Part shown: one piece after another, positions 27,154 to 37,200 of the stretch
How the letters are laid out: each line of letters opens with the position of its first letter
Numbering within the stretch: position 1 is the first letter of the stretch
NCBI RefSeq assembly: GCF_004005815.1
Contig: NZ_SACK01000004.1
Coordinates: 186,001-250,000 of the forward strand
Direction of reading: 5' to 3'
DNA length: 64,000 nucleotides
From: Mucilaginibacter limnophilus
GTDB taxonomy: Bacteria; Bacteroidota; Bacteroidia; Sphingobacteriales; Sphingobacteriaceae
Program-made: the position numbers and the translations under genes
Notes under the pieces: model-generated
What the model was told of the DNA's origin: nothing
The model's database searches: none
Seen by the model: only the letters and a program-made list of their open reading frames with translations

Positions 27154-28209
27154 TTAATCAGGCTTTTCCATAGTGTAAATAGATAAAACTTCAGCATCAG
27201 ATAATGCTTTGTTATAGAAACGAATGTCGTCCAGATCACCCTTAAAGTAAGCCGCTCCCCAGTAATAAAACGGACTGGTTTGATCAGTAAAGTTCAGTAT
27301 GCTTTTGGGCAGGCTTTGACCGATAACCAGGTTGACAGGCGTACTCAGCGTTACCGGAGTACCGGTAACCGGGACGGTTTTAACCAGCTTATCATTTATG
27401 TAAAACTTCATGGTGCCGTTGGTGTACGAAACGGTTGCAAATGTCCATGCGTTTTCAGGTATTACACCCGGATTGCTATCAACATCCTTGTAGCCATTAT
27501 CGGCATGTATGGTTAAAAATAAAAAGTTATTGCCCTGTAACTGAAATTTAAATCCGTTATAAGTATTGAGTGACAACATATAGTTGTCGGCAAAGGTCAC
27601 CCTTCTGCGAATCCATAGGCTTATGGTAAATGCCTTTGGATTCAGATCAGCCGTAAAAGGTACTTCAACATAAGCGCCGTTATCAAATTCCAGCGCGCTG
27701 TTTTGTTCGTTGAAACGGTCGGCTATAAGCTTTGGCAAGGTTTTACCATCTACAGGCGCTGTGCCGGGACCGATAATCCCCGTCATGAAAGTACCATTAT
27801 GCCCATTGCCCGAAACATCATCCGCATTGCCTGTAAACCGCCACTGTGCAATAAGATTATCTGCCGAAACATCCTGAATGATGCGTGATTGAAATGCTGT
27901 TATAGCACGGTTAAGATTAGCTGTGGCATTATTTACTTCGCGCTGGTTATAGGTACCGTTATCTTTTACTAATGTTGCCAAATCAATAGCTTTTTTAAAT
28001 TCGGCTTTTGACCCAACCGCGTAATTACCTGCCATTTTTCCTTCTACTGCTTCAGTGTAAAGTTCATTAGCTGATGCGATGGCTTCAGTAATATCGGTTA
28101 CACTGCCTGGTATACTATCTTTTTTATCTTCCTTTTTACAGGCCGACAATATGGTTAGTAAGGCGATTACATAAACAGTCTTACTCAAAGTGTTTTTTAA
28201 CGTTTTCAT
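27154..28209 (-). CDS. LamG-domain surface lipoprotein of a SusCD locus
   Basis: 351 residues. The lipoprotein signal ends at ILSAC (C24). Residues ~40-105 form a helical FIVAR-like three-helix segment (ASANELYTEAVEGKMAGNY ... NNATANLNRAITAFQ). Residues ~115-350 are a concanavalin-like LamG_3 domain: LIAQWRFTGNADDVSGNGHNG, FTISLWIRR, WTFATVSYTNGTMKFYINDK and GDLDDIRFYNKALSDAEV. This build is typical of surface glycan-binding proteins in polysaccharide utilisation loci. It lies between SusD (11-base gap) and the GH130 gene and probably helps capture the same glycan. No catalytic residues are recognisable. Confidence 0.85.
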   Translation of the reverse strand: MKTLKNTLSKTVYVIALLTILSACKKEDKKDSIPGSVTDITEAIASANELYTEAVEGKMAGNYAVGSKAEFKKAIDLATLVKDNGTYNQREVNNATANLNRAITAFQSRIIQDVSADNLIAQWRFTGNADDVSGNGHNGTFMTGIIGPGTAPVDGKTLPKLIADRFNEQNSALEFDNGAYVEVPFTADLNPKAFTISLWIRRRVTFADNYMLSLNTYNGFKFQLQGNNFLFLTIHADNGYKDVDSNPGVIPENAWTFATVSYTNGTMKFYINDKLVKTVPVTGTPVTLSTPVNLVIGQSLPKSILNFTDQTSPFYYWGAAYFKGDLDDIRFYNKALSDAEVLSIYTMEKPD

Positions 28210-28220
28210 TGTTTGTCAAT

Positions 28221-29723
28221 TTATCTTCCTAACAATTTGTTGGTTTGCCGCTCACTTTCAGGTATCGGAAAAAACTTGTTCTGTTCGTAGTTAAAATTTG
28301 GGATATCCCTCAGCGCGTTAGTCGCATATGCACTTCCGTATCTGATGATGTCAAAAAAACGCCCGAATTCCAGCGCCAGTTCTGAACGGCGTTCCCTGCG
28401 GATAATCGCTCTGAGATCGGCCTGATCTGTTGTTGTAATATCAGGTAGCAAGCCGGCTGGTATTGTACCATCACCAAGGCTTGTATCATATATGTAACTT
28501 TCCCGTGCACGCTTACGCACTTCATTCAGCGGAACCAATGCCTGGGCGCTTTTACCCGCTTCATTAAGTGCTTCGGCCTTTATAAGCAATACATCAGCAA
28601 AACGTAACACTTCAGTATTCAGGTCGGCATCACCTTTGGTAGAAACCGGAATTTCTGACAATGGCTGTATCTGCTTTTTGGTGAGATACCCGGTGGCTGT
28701 CCAACTTGGATCAAATGCCGAATCAAAATAAGGATGGCTTTCACGTGCAACAGTATAGTCCAGTCGGGGGTCTGCAACGCCATCAGGCGACTGTTCAAAA
28801 TTATCAACCAGGCTTTGTGTCGGCTGAAAAAAACCATAACCATTAAGTGCTCCGCGGGGTGCAAAAGCCTGGTTTAAACCGCTTCCCTGTTTAGGGCTCA
28901 ATCCTGCAACATGCTGTACAGCAAAAATAACTTCTGTATTATTCTCGGTTTTAGCGTTAAAATTATCGGTATACAGTTGTGTTAGCTGATAGCCCAGCGC
29001 TTCAACCTGTTCGGCAGTTATGGCTGCCTCATCATATTTTTTCTCAAATAGATAAGTTTTGGCAAGCAAGGCAAGCGCCGCGCCTTTGGTAGCCCGGCCC
29101 TGGTCGGCTCCTGTCCAGTTCGCTGGCAAGGCATCTGCGGCTTCATTGCAATCCTTTTCAATCTGAGCATATATCTGCGTTTGTGCAACGGCCGGCGACC
29201 CTAAATTATCTGCCGTAGCAACTTCCAGCCGTAACGGAATATCGCCGTAACAATTGGTTAATATAAAGTAATAGTAAGCCCTCAAAAATTTGGCCTGCCC
29301 TACAATGGTTGCCTTGTCAGCATCAGGTACCACTTGATTATCGGCAGTAAGCCCTTGTATCACAAAGTTCGCTTTTGATATGCCATCGTAGTAACGGCCC
29401 CATACCCCTTCAACGGCAGCATTACTGGTCAGGATATTAAAATTATTGATATCGTCGATATGCGCTTGGTCGCCGGGTAAGCCGCCTTTTACGGCATCGT
29501 CTGATGCCACGTCTGTTAAAACCCATAATTGGTTAGCAAAAGCGTCCCCAAAGTTTAAAGGCACATACGCCGCGTTAACAGCGGCTTTGGCATTCGCAAG
29601 TGAATTAAAATACTTACTCGCCTCATAAGTTCCCAAAATAGGTTGATCGAGTACTTTATTACATCCCGCAACAGATAATAATGTTGCCAATATTATGTAT
29701 ATATATTTCTTAAACATGATCAT
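28221..29723 (-). CDS. SusD/RagB-family outer-membrane lipoprotein (locus 3)
   Basis: 500 residues. ATG at 29723, or two codons later at 29717. Lipobox SVAGC. SusD features: GQAKFLRAYYYFILTNCYGDIPL (~140-162), GRATKGAALALLAKTYLFEKKYDEAA, EVLRFADVLLIKAEALNEAGK and AIIRRERRSELALEFGRFFDIIRYG; the end QNKFFPIPESERQTNKLLGR is typical. It starts 12 bases after the SusC stop and is followed by a LamG lipoprotein and a GH130 enzyme. The locus as a whole points to a beta-mannose-containing glycan. Confidence 0.94.
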   Translation of the reverse strand: MIMFKKYIYIILATLLSVAGCNKVLDQPILGTYEASKYFNSLANAKAAVNAAYVPLNFGDAFANQLWVLTDVASDDAVKGGLPGDQAHIDDINNFNILTSNAAVEGVWGRYYDGISKANFVIQGLTADNQVVPDADKATIVGQAKFLRAYYYFILTNCYGDIPLRLEVATADNLGSPAVAQTQIYAQIEKDCNEAADALPANWTGADQGRATKGAALALLAKTYLFEKKYDEAAITAEQVEALGYQLTQLYTDNFNAKTENNTEVIFAVQHVAGLSPKQGSGLNQAFAPRGALNGYGFFQPTQSLVDNFEQSPDGVADPRLDYTVARESHPYFDSAFDPSWTATGYLTKKQIQPLSEIPVSTKGDADLNTEVLRFADVLLIKAEALNEAGKSAQALVPLNEVRKRARESYIYDTSLGDGTIPAGLLPDITTTDQADLRAIIRRERRSELALEFGRFFDIIRYGSAYATNALRDIPNFNYEQNKFFPIPESERQTNKLLGR

Positions 29724-29735
29724 ACTGATTATTGA

Positions 29736-32700
29736 TTAAAAATTCGCGTTAATACCAACAGTAATTGTGCGTGCTGATGGATAAGTTCCCCAATCTATAC
29801 CCACCGCCCTTACACCATCTCCCAGCGAATTGCTGTTGGTATATATCTCAGGATCAATGCCGGTGTATTTGGTAATCGTGAATACATTCTGCGCGCTTAC
29901 AAATACTCTTACAGAGGATAACCGGATGCTTTTCATCAAACGGTCGTTAAAAGAATAACCGAGTTGTACATTTTTTAAACGCAGGTACGAGCCACTTTCC
30001 AGGAACCGGGTTGAAGGCCGTTTATTGTTTGTTGCGCCATTCCATGACAAGCGGGGAAACTCATTAGTAGAGCCTTCGCCGCTCCAACTTTGCGTGGCTA
30101 CCCTCTCGGTAATATTAAAAGCCCGGTAAAAGCCCTCAATGTCTGTATTAACCTGGTTATACAAACTATTACCGTGAACACCCTGGAAGAACAGGCTTAG
30201 ATTGAACCCACCATACGAAAGGTTAGCCGTTAAACCATAAGTAAGTTTAGGTATCGGGCTGCCGGCATAAGTACGGTCAAATTCATCTATTACCCCATCC
30301 GGCGTACCGTCCGGACCACTGATATCTTTAAATTTTACGTCACCCGGCTGAATACCCGGCCCCTGATAAGCATGGGTAAATACTTCCTGTTCATTTTGAA
30401 ATATCCCCTCCTGCTGTAATAGATAAAATGATCCTACCGGGTGCCCTACAGCGGTACGGGTAGCGTAATAATTATTATCAATACGGCCGCCAACAAGGGG
30501 TGAACCACCGGCAAGAGAAGTTACCTCGTTCTTGTTAGTGGTAAGATTACCTATTAGTTCATACCTGAATTTTTGTTTAGCAGGGCTTCGGTAGTTAAGC
30601 TCGAACTCAAAACCATGATTGCGCATTTTACCGGCATTGACAAAAGCGCTCGCGGCACCTCCGGTACTGGATGGTTGCGCCGGCTGTAAAAGCATACCCG
30701 ATGTGTTTTTAACGTAGTAATCGGCGGTTATATTTAAGGCATTATCAAATAAACCAAGATCAATACCAACATCAGTTTGTGTACTGGTTTCCCAGCGTAC
30801 ATTTGGGTTACCTAATGTATTTATGGAATAACCCGCATTGCCGGTTCCGCCGAAGGGATAATAGCCCGATGTATTTACCAGCGTGGCATAACTAAAATTG
30901 CCTATCTCTTGGTTACCCAACTGCCCTATGCCTGCCCTTAGTTTCAAGGCGCTTACAGGACCTGCATCTTTCATAAATTCTTCCTGATCAATACGCCAGC
31001 CTACCGAACCACCGTAAAAATTGCCATAGCGGTTGGATGGGCCAAGCCTTGATGAACCATCGCGCCTGAAATTAAATGTAGCCAGGTACTTACTATTATA
31101 GGTATAATTAACCCGCCCAAAAAACGACAGCAGCGCCCAGTGCGTTTGGTTACCCCCGTTTTGCTGGATACCTAAACCGTTATCAAGATACTGAAATACT
31201 TCGCCCTGATCAGAAAACAAGGTACGGGAAGCGCCTAACATACGGATTTCACTTTTTATAATCTCAGTACCGGCTAAAAAATTGAATACGTGTTTCTCAA
31301 GCGTCAGGTCATATATGGCAGTATTTGTCCAGTTATAATCAAACTGATTGGTGTTTGACTGGGCTAAACTATTGGGAGTATTCAAAAAGCGGTCGATACC
31401 CCAGGTTGCAAAAAACTGCTTATAATCAGTAATCAAAAAGTTGGTACCGAAGTCACTCCTTAGTTTTAGGTTCTTTACAGGCCGAACTTCGAGAAAGACA
31501 TTTCCCAATACCGAATAATCATAAAAATTCCGGTTATAATTATCGGCAAAGCCCACCGGATTGAGGCCATCGCCAAAATACTCCGGATGCTCAGGAATAT
31601 CAACAAATTGTCCGTTGGCATTGCGAATGGGTGTAGCCGGTGTACGGAACAACGCATACCGGAGAACACTTGCCCCAGGATTACCAGCACCAAAACCATC
31701 ACCTGATGTTCCAACCTGGCGGTTCTTGGCATATCCGAGGTTGATGTTGGTACCTACGCTAACATATCTTGACAATTCACTGTTTATGCTTGTGCGCAAA
31801 TTGAGCCGGTTAAACGAGGAATTTTTGATCAACCCGTTTTGCGTGAAATAATTTGCTGATATAATATATGTTGTATTCTCGCTACCGCCGCTTATTGAAG
31901 CCTGGGCATTACTTATCGGTGCCGGTCTTAATACCTCATTCTGCCAGTCAACATCGGGCAGCCCATCAATAACATCCTGCGGAATAGGAGTTCGTCCATC
32001 TGCAGCAGCTGCAATATTATAAGCAGTAACATACTGGCTTGTGTTAGCCATCTTAATTAAATGCTGGGAGGTTTGTACGCCTGTATAAGCGTTAATGTTT
32101 ACCTTGGGTTTACCGCTTTTACCTTTTTTGGTGGTAATAATTACTACCCCGTTTGAAGCCCTTGCACCATAAATTGCGGCCGATGAAGCGTCTTTAAGTA
32201 CACTTATCGTTTCAATATCATTAGGAGATATCTGATTTATACCATCCTTTGTTGGGATACCATCAATAACATATAAAGGATTGTTATCATTAATGGTACC
32301 AATACCCCGAATACGAACATTGATTCCATCTCCGGGCGCACCTGTTGACTGGGTGACGGTTACGCCTGCAGCCTTGCCTTGCAATATCTGATCGGCCCCG
32401 CCGACAGGCAGATTGGCAATATCGCTGCTTTTAATACTTGATACCGCACCGGTAAGATCAGCCTTTTTTTGGGTGGCATACCCTACCACCAATACTTCGG
32501 TAAGCACACTGTTTTCAGGTTGCAGCTTTATCACCAGCGCCTGTTCAGATAAAACGGTGACTGATTGCGATGTATAACCAATGCTTTTGATTTCCAGTAC
32601 AGCACCCTGCGTAACCGATAACCTGAATTTTCCATTAATATCAGTGGCAACGCCCGTGGTAGTACCTTTAACCTGCACCGTTGCCCCAACAAGAGTTTCA

Positions 32701-32831
32701 CCTGTTATTGCGTCACTTATAGTACCGGTAATCAATACGTTTTGTGCATAGCCACACAGGCATGTACAAAAAAGCAGGACTTGGCTGAATAATACAGCCC
32801 TCCAACAAAATAATTTTGTAAATTTCTTCAT
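29736..32831 (-). CDS. SusC/RagA-family TonB-dependent transporter (locus 3)
   Basis: 1031 residues. A signal peptide (to about YAQ, 28-30) is followed by a carboxypeptidase-regulatory-like domain (~32-110), the plug with TEVLVVGYATQKKADLTGAV and SSAAIYGARASNGVVIITTKKG, and a barrel ending ANF. It heads the locus SusC-SusD-LamG-GH130. On the minus strand a GGCGG/CCGCC hairpin (32858-32875) lies in the leader, 27 bases before the ATG. AAGATTTG (32905-32898) is a one-mismatch candidate -7 box. No dedicated regulator is adjacent. Confidence 0.95.
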   Translation of the reverse strand: MKKFTKLFCWRAVLFSQVLLFCTCLCGYAQNVLITGTISDAITGETLVGATVQVKGTTTGVATDINGKFRLSVTQGAVLEIKSIGYTSQSVTVLSEQALVIKLQPENSVLTEVLVVGYATQKKADLTGAVSSIKSSDIANLPVGGADQILQGKAAGVTVTQSTGAPGDGINVRIRGIGTINDNNPLYVIDGIPTKDGINQISPNDIETISVLKDASSAAIYGARASNGVVIITTKKGKSGKPKVNINAYTGVQTSQHLIKMANTSQYVTAYNIAAAADGRTPIPQDVIDGLPDVDWQNEVLRPAPISNAQASISGGSENTTYIISANYFTQNGLIKNSSFNRLNLRTSINSELSRYVSVGTNINLGYAKNRQVGTSGDGFGAGNPGASVLRYALFRTPATPIRNANGQFVDIPEHPEYFGDGLNPVGFADNYNRNFYDYSVLGNVFLEVRPVKNLKLRSDFGTNFLITDYKQFFATWGIDRFLNTPNSLAQSNTNQFDYNWTNTAIYDLTLEKHVFNFLAGTEIIKSEIRMLGASRTLFSDQGEVFQYLDNGLGIQQNGGNQTHWALLSFFGRVNYTYNSKYLATFNFRRDGSSRLGPSNRYGNFYGGSVGWRIDQEEFMKDAGPVSALKLRAGIGQLGNQEIGNFSYATLVNTSGYYPFGGTGNAGYSINTLGNPNVRWETSTQTDVGIDLGLFDNALNITADYYVKNTSGMLLQPAQPSSTGGAASAFVNAGKMRNHGFEFELNYRSPAKQKFRYELIGNLTTNKNEVTSLAGGSPLVGGRIDNNYYATRTAVGHPVGSFYLLQQEGIFQNEQEVFTHAYQGPGIQPGDVKFKDISGPDGTPDGVIDEFDRTYAGSPIPKLTYGLTANLSYGGFNLSLFFQGVHGNSLYNQVNTDIEGFYRAFNITERVATQSWSGEGSTNEFPRLSWNGATNNKRPSTRFLESGSYLRLKNVQLGYSFNDRLMKSIRLSSVRVFVSAQNVFTITKYTGIDPEIYTNSNSLGDGVRAVGIDWGTYPSARTITVGINANF

Positions 32832-33574
32832 AATTAGATGGTATAATTGGTTTAAATGGCGGTTTTTGTGCCGCCGGAGATATAAGTTTTACACGAACAA
32901 ATCTTTCATAGGCAGATATTTTTTACGTAAAAAACTGACAATAAATATATTAAAACAAGACCATGCCGAAAAAATGGGGGAAGAAATACGGCAGTTTATA
33001 ATTGTATATCAAACCTACGTAAACTAAACTGGTTTAGCAACAATTTATTAATTCTGATAGCAGTATTAGTCGGGTAGTGATATGCTTGCCGCTGGTCACA
33101 GTCGGCATAGCTCACCTATGTAAATAATAGCCTACTGTCGCCCTATATACCGATGAACGGGTTTGATACAGTTTTAATACACAACGGTTAGATCTTGTAC
33201 GGGTAGGCACTTGGGGCATCACTTTCCGGCAACTGTTGATACGCGTCAGTCAGTATATTCGAAAAATTACTTAGCTTTTAAAGGAGTGATGATTCCCTTC
33301 ATCTTATAGAAGCTCCCATCTGGCAGTGTAGCATTGCTAAACAATATACCGTTCGCATGATCTTCAATATTGGTGACGGTCGCACTGTGTCCAGGCGAGG
33401 CCACGTGTTGTAATCCACCTGCTCAACTTAAAGGATATGATGGCAAATTGATAATAACGAACAGAGCTTTTAATAACACTGCCCTCGTGCTTGACCTAAC
33501 TTGTTATATTAACAATGCATAAACATTCCGGACGTTGCCATCAACCTCAATCCGCTTAATTCTTGTTATTTTAA
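32832..33574. other. Long intergenic region with a gene remnant
   Basis: 743 bases between the FN3-like lipoprotein gene and SusC of locus 3, both on the minus strand. The part next to SusC is the promoter and leader. The centre (33267-33422) holds a short minus-strand frame that reads like the C-terminal end of a lost protein, listed separately. The rest is without recognisable content. Confidence 0.5.
33267..33422 (-). pseudogene. Possible 3' remnant of a lost gene
   Basis: 51 codons open from just after a TGA (33425-33423) to a TAA (33269-33267), with no start codon near the beginning. The translation (AGGLQHVASPGHSATVTN... SNATLPDGSFYKMKGIITP) has the composition and G/D/P spacing of a real secreted protein tail. 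It reads like the end of a beta-rich exported domain. I do not recognise the family. It could be chance. Confidence 0.3.
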
Positions 33575-34261
33575 TTATTTAACAACAAATGAAAAAACAC
33601 CCGAAACAGAGGTATTGCCGCTTTTATCATGCGTAATAATTTGCCAATAGTAAGTTTTGGCAGTAGTTACGTCAACATCAAACTGATTTTGCGTTATATT
33701 GCTTTTAAATAAGGCCGGTGACGTTGATTCGCTCCAATATAAGTCATAGTGACTAATGTCATTGTCAACGTCTTTTCCGGTCCATACCAGGGTAACTTTT
33801 GCATTTGCAGCGTTTACTTTCTCGTTCATTTCAGGAGAAACAATTTCCGCGGGAAAAGGTGCATAGTTTACGACTGACGGACCGGAGTTATAAAACTTCC
33901 AGATATTGCTTGTCGCTGTGGCCGCATTGCCGGAAGCCCTTGATGTTACCGACCATGAAAAGGGTGTATTTCTGGATAGCGTCAATTGTACTTTAGTATC
34001 TGTTGTTTTAGCAGAAGTTGTTGTACCGTCCTTTAAGTTTTTTACGTTTACTTCATAGCTGTCTGTATTGGATGCAGCGGCCCATATCAACGTAATTTTA
34101 CTTTCGGTATTTGAAATAACGTCTCCCTGTTCACACACTTCGTTATTAGCGGGTGATTTCAATTCAGCTTTGCCGGGCGCCACCGAGGCTTCATTTTTTT
34201 TTCCTTTACCGCAACCAACTATAATGAGGACAGTTAGTATAGTGTACAAACCCTTTTTCAT
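33575..34261 (-). CDS. Lipoprotein with two FN3-like domains
   Basis: 228 residues. Signal peptide with lipobox IVGC (C17). Two fibronectin type III-like domains: ~33-125 (AELKSPANNEVC ... ITLIWAAASNTDSYEVNVKN ... PFSWSVTSRASG) and ~135-228 (PAEIVSPEMNEKV ... VTLVWTGKDVDNDISHYDLYWSES ... YYWQIITHDKSGN). The ATG overlaps the stop of the giant upstream gene as ATGA, so the two are translationally coupled. It probably works with that T9SS-secreted repeat protein at the cell surface, perhaps as anchor or partner. No enzyme motif is visible. Confidence 0.85.
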   Translation of the reverse strand: MKKGLYTILTVLIIVGCGKGKKNEASVAPGKAELKSPANNEVCEQGDVISNTESKITLIWAAASNTDSYEVNVKNLKDGTTTSAKTTDTKVQLTLSRNTPFSWSVTSRASGNAATATSNIWKFYNSGPSVVNYAPFPAEIVSPEMNEKVNAANAKVTLVWTGKDVDNDISHYDLYWSESTSPALFKSNITQNQFDVDVTTAKTYYWQIITHDKSGNTSVSGVFSFVVK

Positions 34262-37200
34262 TGCTTAATTACTTTATAAATGAATTTTTTATCACCAATT
34301 ATTAAATGAACCACATACGTTCCGGTACCCAAGTTTGACATGTCGACGTCTATCACTCCAAACCGGTTTTCAAATACAGTTGACAACTGCTGTGCACCGC
34401 TGCTGATACTGTATATGTTAACAACAGCTTTTTCAACTTCATAACTGCCAAGATCTATATGCAATACATCCTGAACCGGATTGGGATATGGAATTGTATT
34501 GCCTGACAAATCGATAGAACGTTCAATACTGCCCTGGCATTGTTTCTCTGTGCTGACAGATAACTTATTTACAGTAAAGTTTTTTAAGGGCAGGGCTATA
34601 TCGCTGCTTGTTGTGGTATACCGCGTTCCATTAAGGTCGATATAATATGTGTGGCCCCCACTTAATGCCAAATTCAATCGGGCCGATTTTGCATCAACCA
34701 TGCTATAAACTGACAGATCTCCGGGCTCAGTAACCACCACCTCGAAGCATTGGCTGTAATCACTCAGCGACTTATCACGAATACAAACCCGATATGTGCC
34801 CGGCGATAAATTGCTGATAACGGCAGTGCTGTTGAATTCGTGGTTCTCGTTGATATGGTTGCCGGTCAAAAGCGCTACGTATTCAGCCTGATGGTTAGCT
34901 GTTATTGTTATTGACCCATTATTTTCATCTTTACAAGTGACACTGGCAACAGCTACCTTAAAATTATCAGCAGCCGGGGTAACACGTAAAATACCACTGG
35001 TGTAGCTAAAGAAATAATTTTTGTCGTCACCGTTACTTACACGTATTTCATATAAGCCTGCCGGCGATTGTTGATCAGCTATAACGGTTGCTACCGGCCG
35101 CTTTTGCAAACCAAACTCATCCTCTCCGGCAATAAAGCCTGCATACGTCAAAGTTAAATCGGGATTTGGTTTACCGAATGTCCGCGTTTGGCTGACGGCT
35201 GTTACCTCCAGTTTTTTCTTGTTAACAACCAACATCTGTTTCACCTCGGATGCCGTGTGATAAAGCGCATCACCGGCCTGTGACGCTGTTATAGTGGCCG
35301 TACCGGCACTCACAATATGCAACTTATTGTTTACTACCGTAACTATTCCGGGATTGTCAACCTTATAAGTGATCGGAAAATCAGGGTTGTTGCTGGTTGC
35401 TGATAGTTCAAGGTCACTATCACCATAAGTAACTGCCGGTAATTCGGCAAAGGTCAATTTAAGGTTTATAATGATTGTTACATCAGCTAATATACCTGTT
35501 CCCCCGAGGCTTTTAACAGACAAGTCTCCCTTTACACCGGTGAAGGCAGCAACGATTTCCTTGTCTGACTTAACATCAAAGGATAATGCTTTGACGTTTC
35601 CGATGACCACATCGGTAACGCCTGTAAAATGCTCGCCGGTTATGGTAATAGAACCGCTGGCATCCGCCGCAGGCATGGCTGCGGCAATAAGCGGCGCCTT
35701 AACAAATGTAAAACTTGGCAATGACGCATTGCCATTTGGTGTTGCAATCGCAATTAGTCCGCTGGAGCCTTCGCCCACTACCGCGATGATCGTGTCGGCG
35801 GATATTACCTTGAATGATGCGGCTGGCTTGCTGCCAAATGTAACCAGAGAGGTACCGTCAAAGTGTTTACCAACAATAGTGATTTCAGCCCCTTTGCCGG
35901 CAGTTAAAGGGTTTGCCGATATAATTTGAGGTGAAATAGCCGGGCCATTATGCGCAATAACTAATTTTTTATTTTTCACATCTGAAAAAATCAGGTCTGT
36001 TCGCCCGTCGCCATCAATATCGCTTGCAGAGGTTTTGTACGGATCATCGTTAGATATTTTACCTACAATAGATAAAGGTGATGCCATCGCAATATTGCCT
36101 GAAGTAGACTGATTCCGGTAAAAATTAACCCCCTTATAATTTGACGATAACAGATCAATCTTACCGTCACCATCCATGTCAGTAGCAAATAAAGGAGGTA
36201 TCAACGCTCCGTTATTTAATTTTTGCGTACCGCCGAACGAGGATTGATCCAAAGCCCCGCTTTCTGAGATGTTACGTGAGATCAGGGAGTAGCTATCCCA
36301 AGTGTTTCCTTCCAACAGGTCCGGTTTGCCATCTCCGTCAAGATCGGCAGCTATCAAATAGTCCGGCTCCAGGTTATAACCGGAATGGCTGAGAGAAGTG
36401 TGCACAAAGTCAAAAGCCGCAAGGCTTCCTGGTACAGATTCATTTTTAAACAATTCTGAGGCGCCGTATGAACTATTTCTGATCGCATCCGGTTTATTAT
36501 CACCATTAAAATCGGTTATTGCAATGGAATTACCCCCTCCTGATATTGGCAGATAAACATATGGCCCGAATGATATATCGGTTCCTGTGCTGGTATTCGG
36601 ATAAAACAACGGCGCACCAACACCTGCTACAAGGTCGGGGCGGCCATCCATGTCCATATCCCGTAATTGTCTTAATCCGTCTTGTCCATCCAGATACTCG
36701 AGTGTCTTTTGTTTAAAAGATAAGGTTTTTCCTACTGATGTATTTTGTAAAAGAACGACACTTGGTGTTGCACCCAGCAATATATCTTTTTTCCCATCGC
36801 CGTCTATATCTCCAACTACTGCCGAAAGTATTTGCCTGCCGTTTTCCAATTCGATTTTTTCTAAGAATGAAGATTTTGACAAGGCTTTATCATTGCCGTA
36901 TTTCAGGATGCGCACGGAATCACCATCCACAATCAGCATATCTATATTTCCATCATCATCAAAATCATTAAACACATAACTAATAGGATACGAGTTAAAC
37001 GCAACTTCGGTTTTATTTGAAAAGCTCACCTTTCCGCTGGTGTTGGTCACCATAAAAGGCAAGTTTGATATCGCCGTTAAACGCGTCGCTGTATTGGTAA
37101 CTGTGAACTGATTTGTACCACCGCCCTGTACAATAACTTCCAGGCGTGTCTTGGTTGCATTTTTAACCATCGCTTTCAAAGGGCCGAAATAGACAATGTT

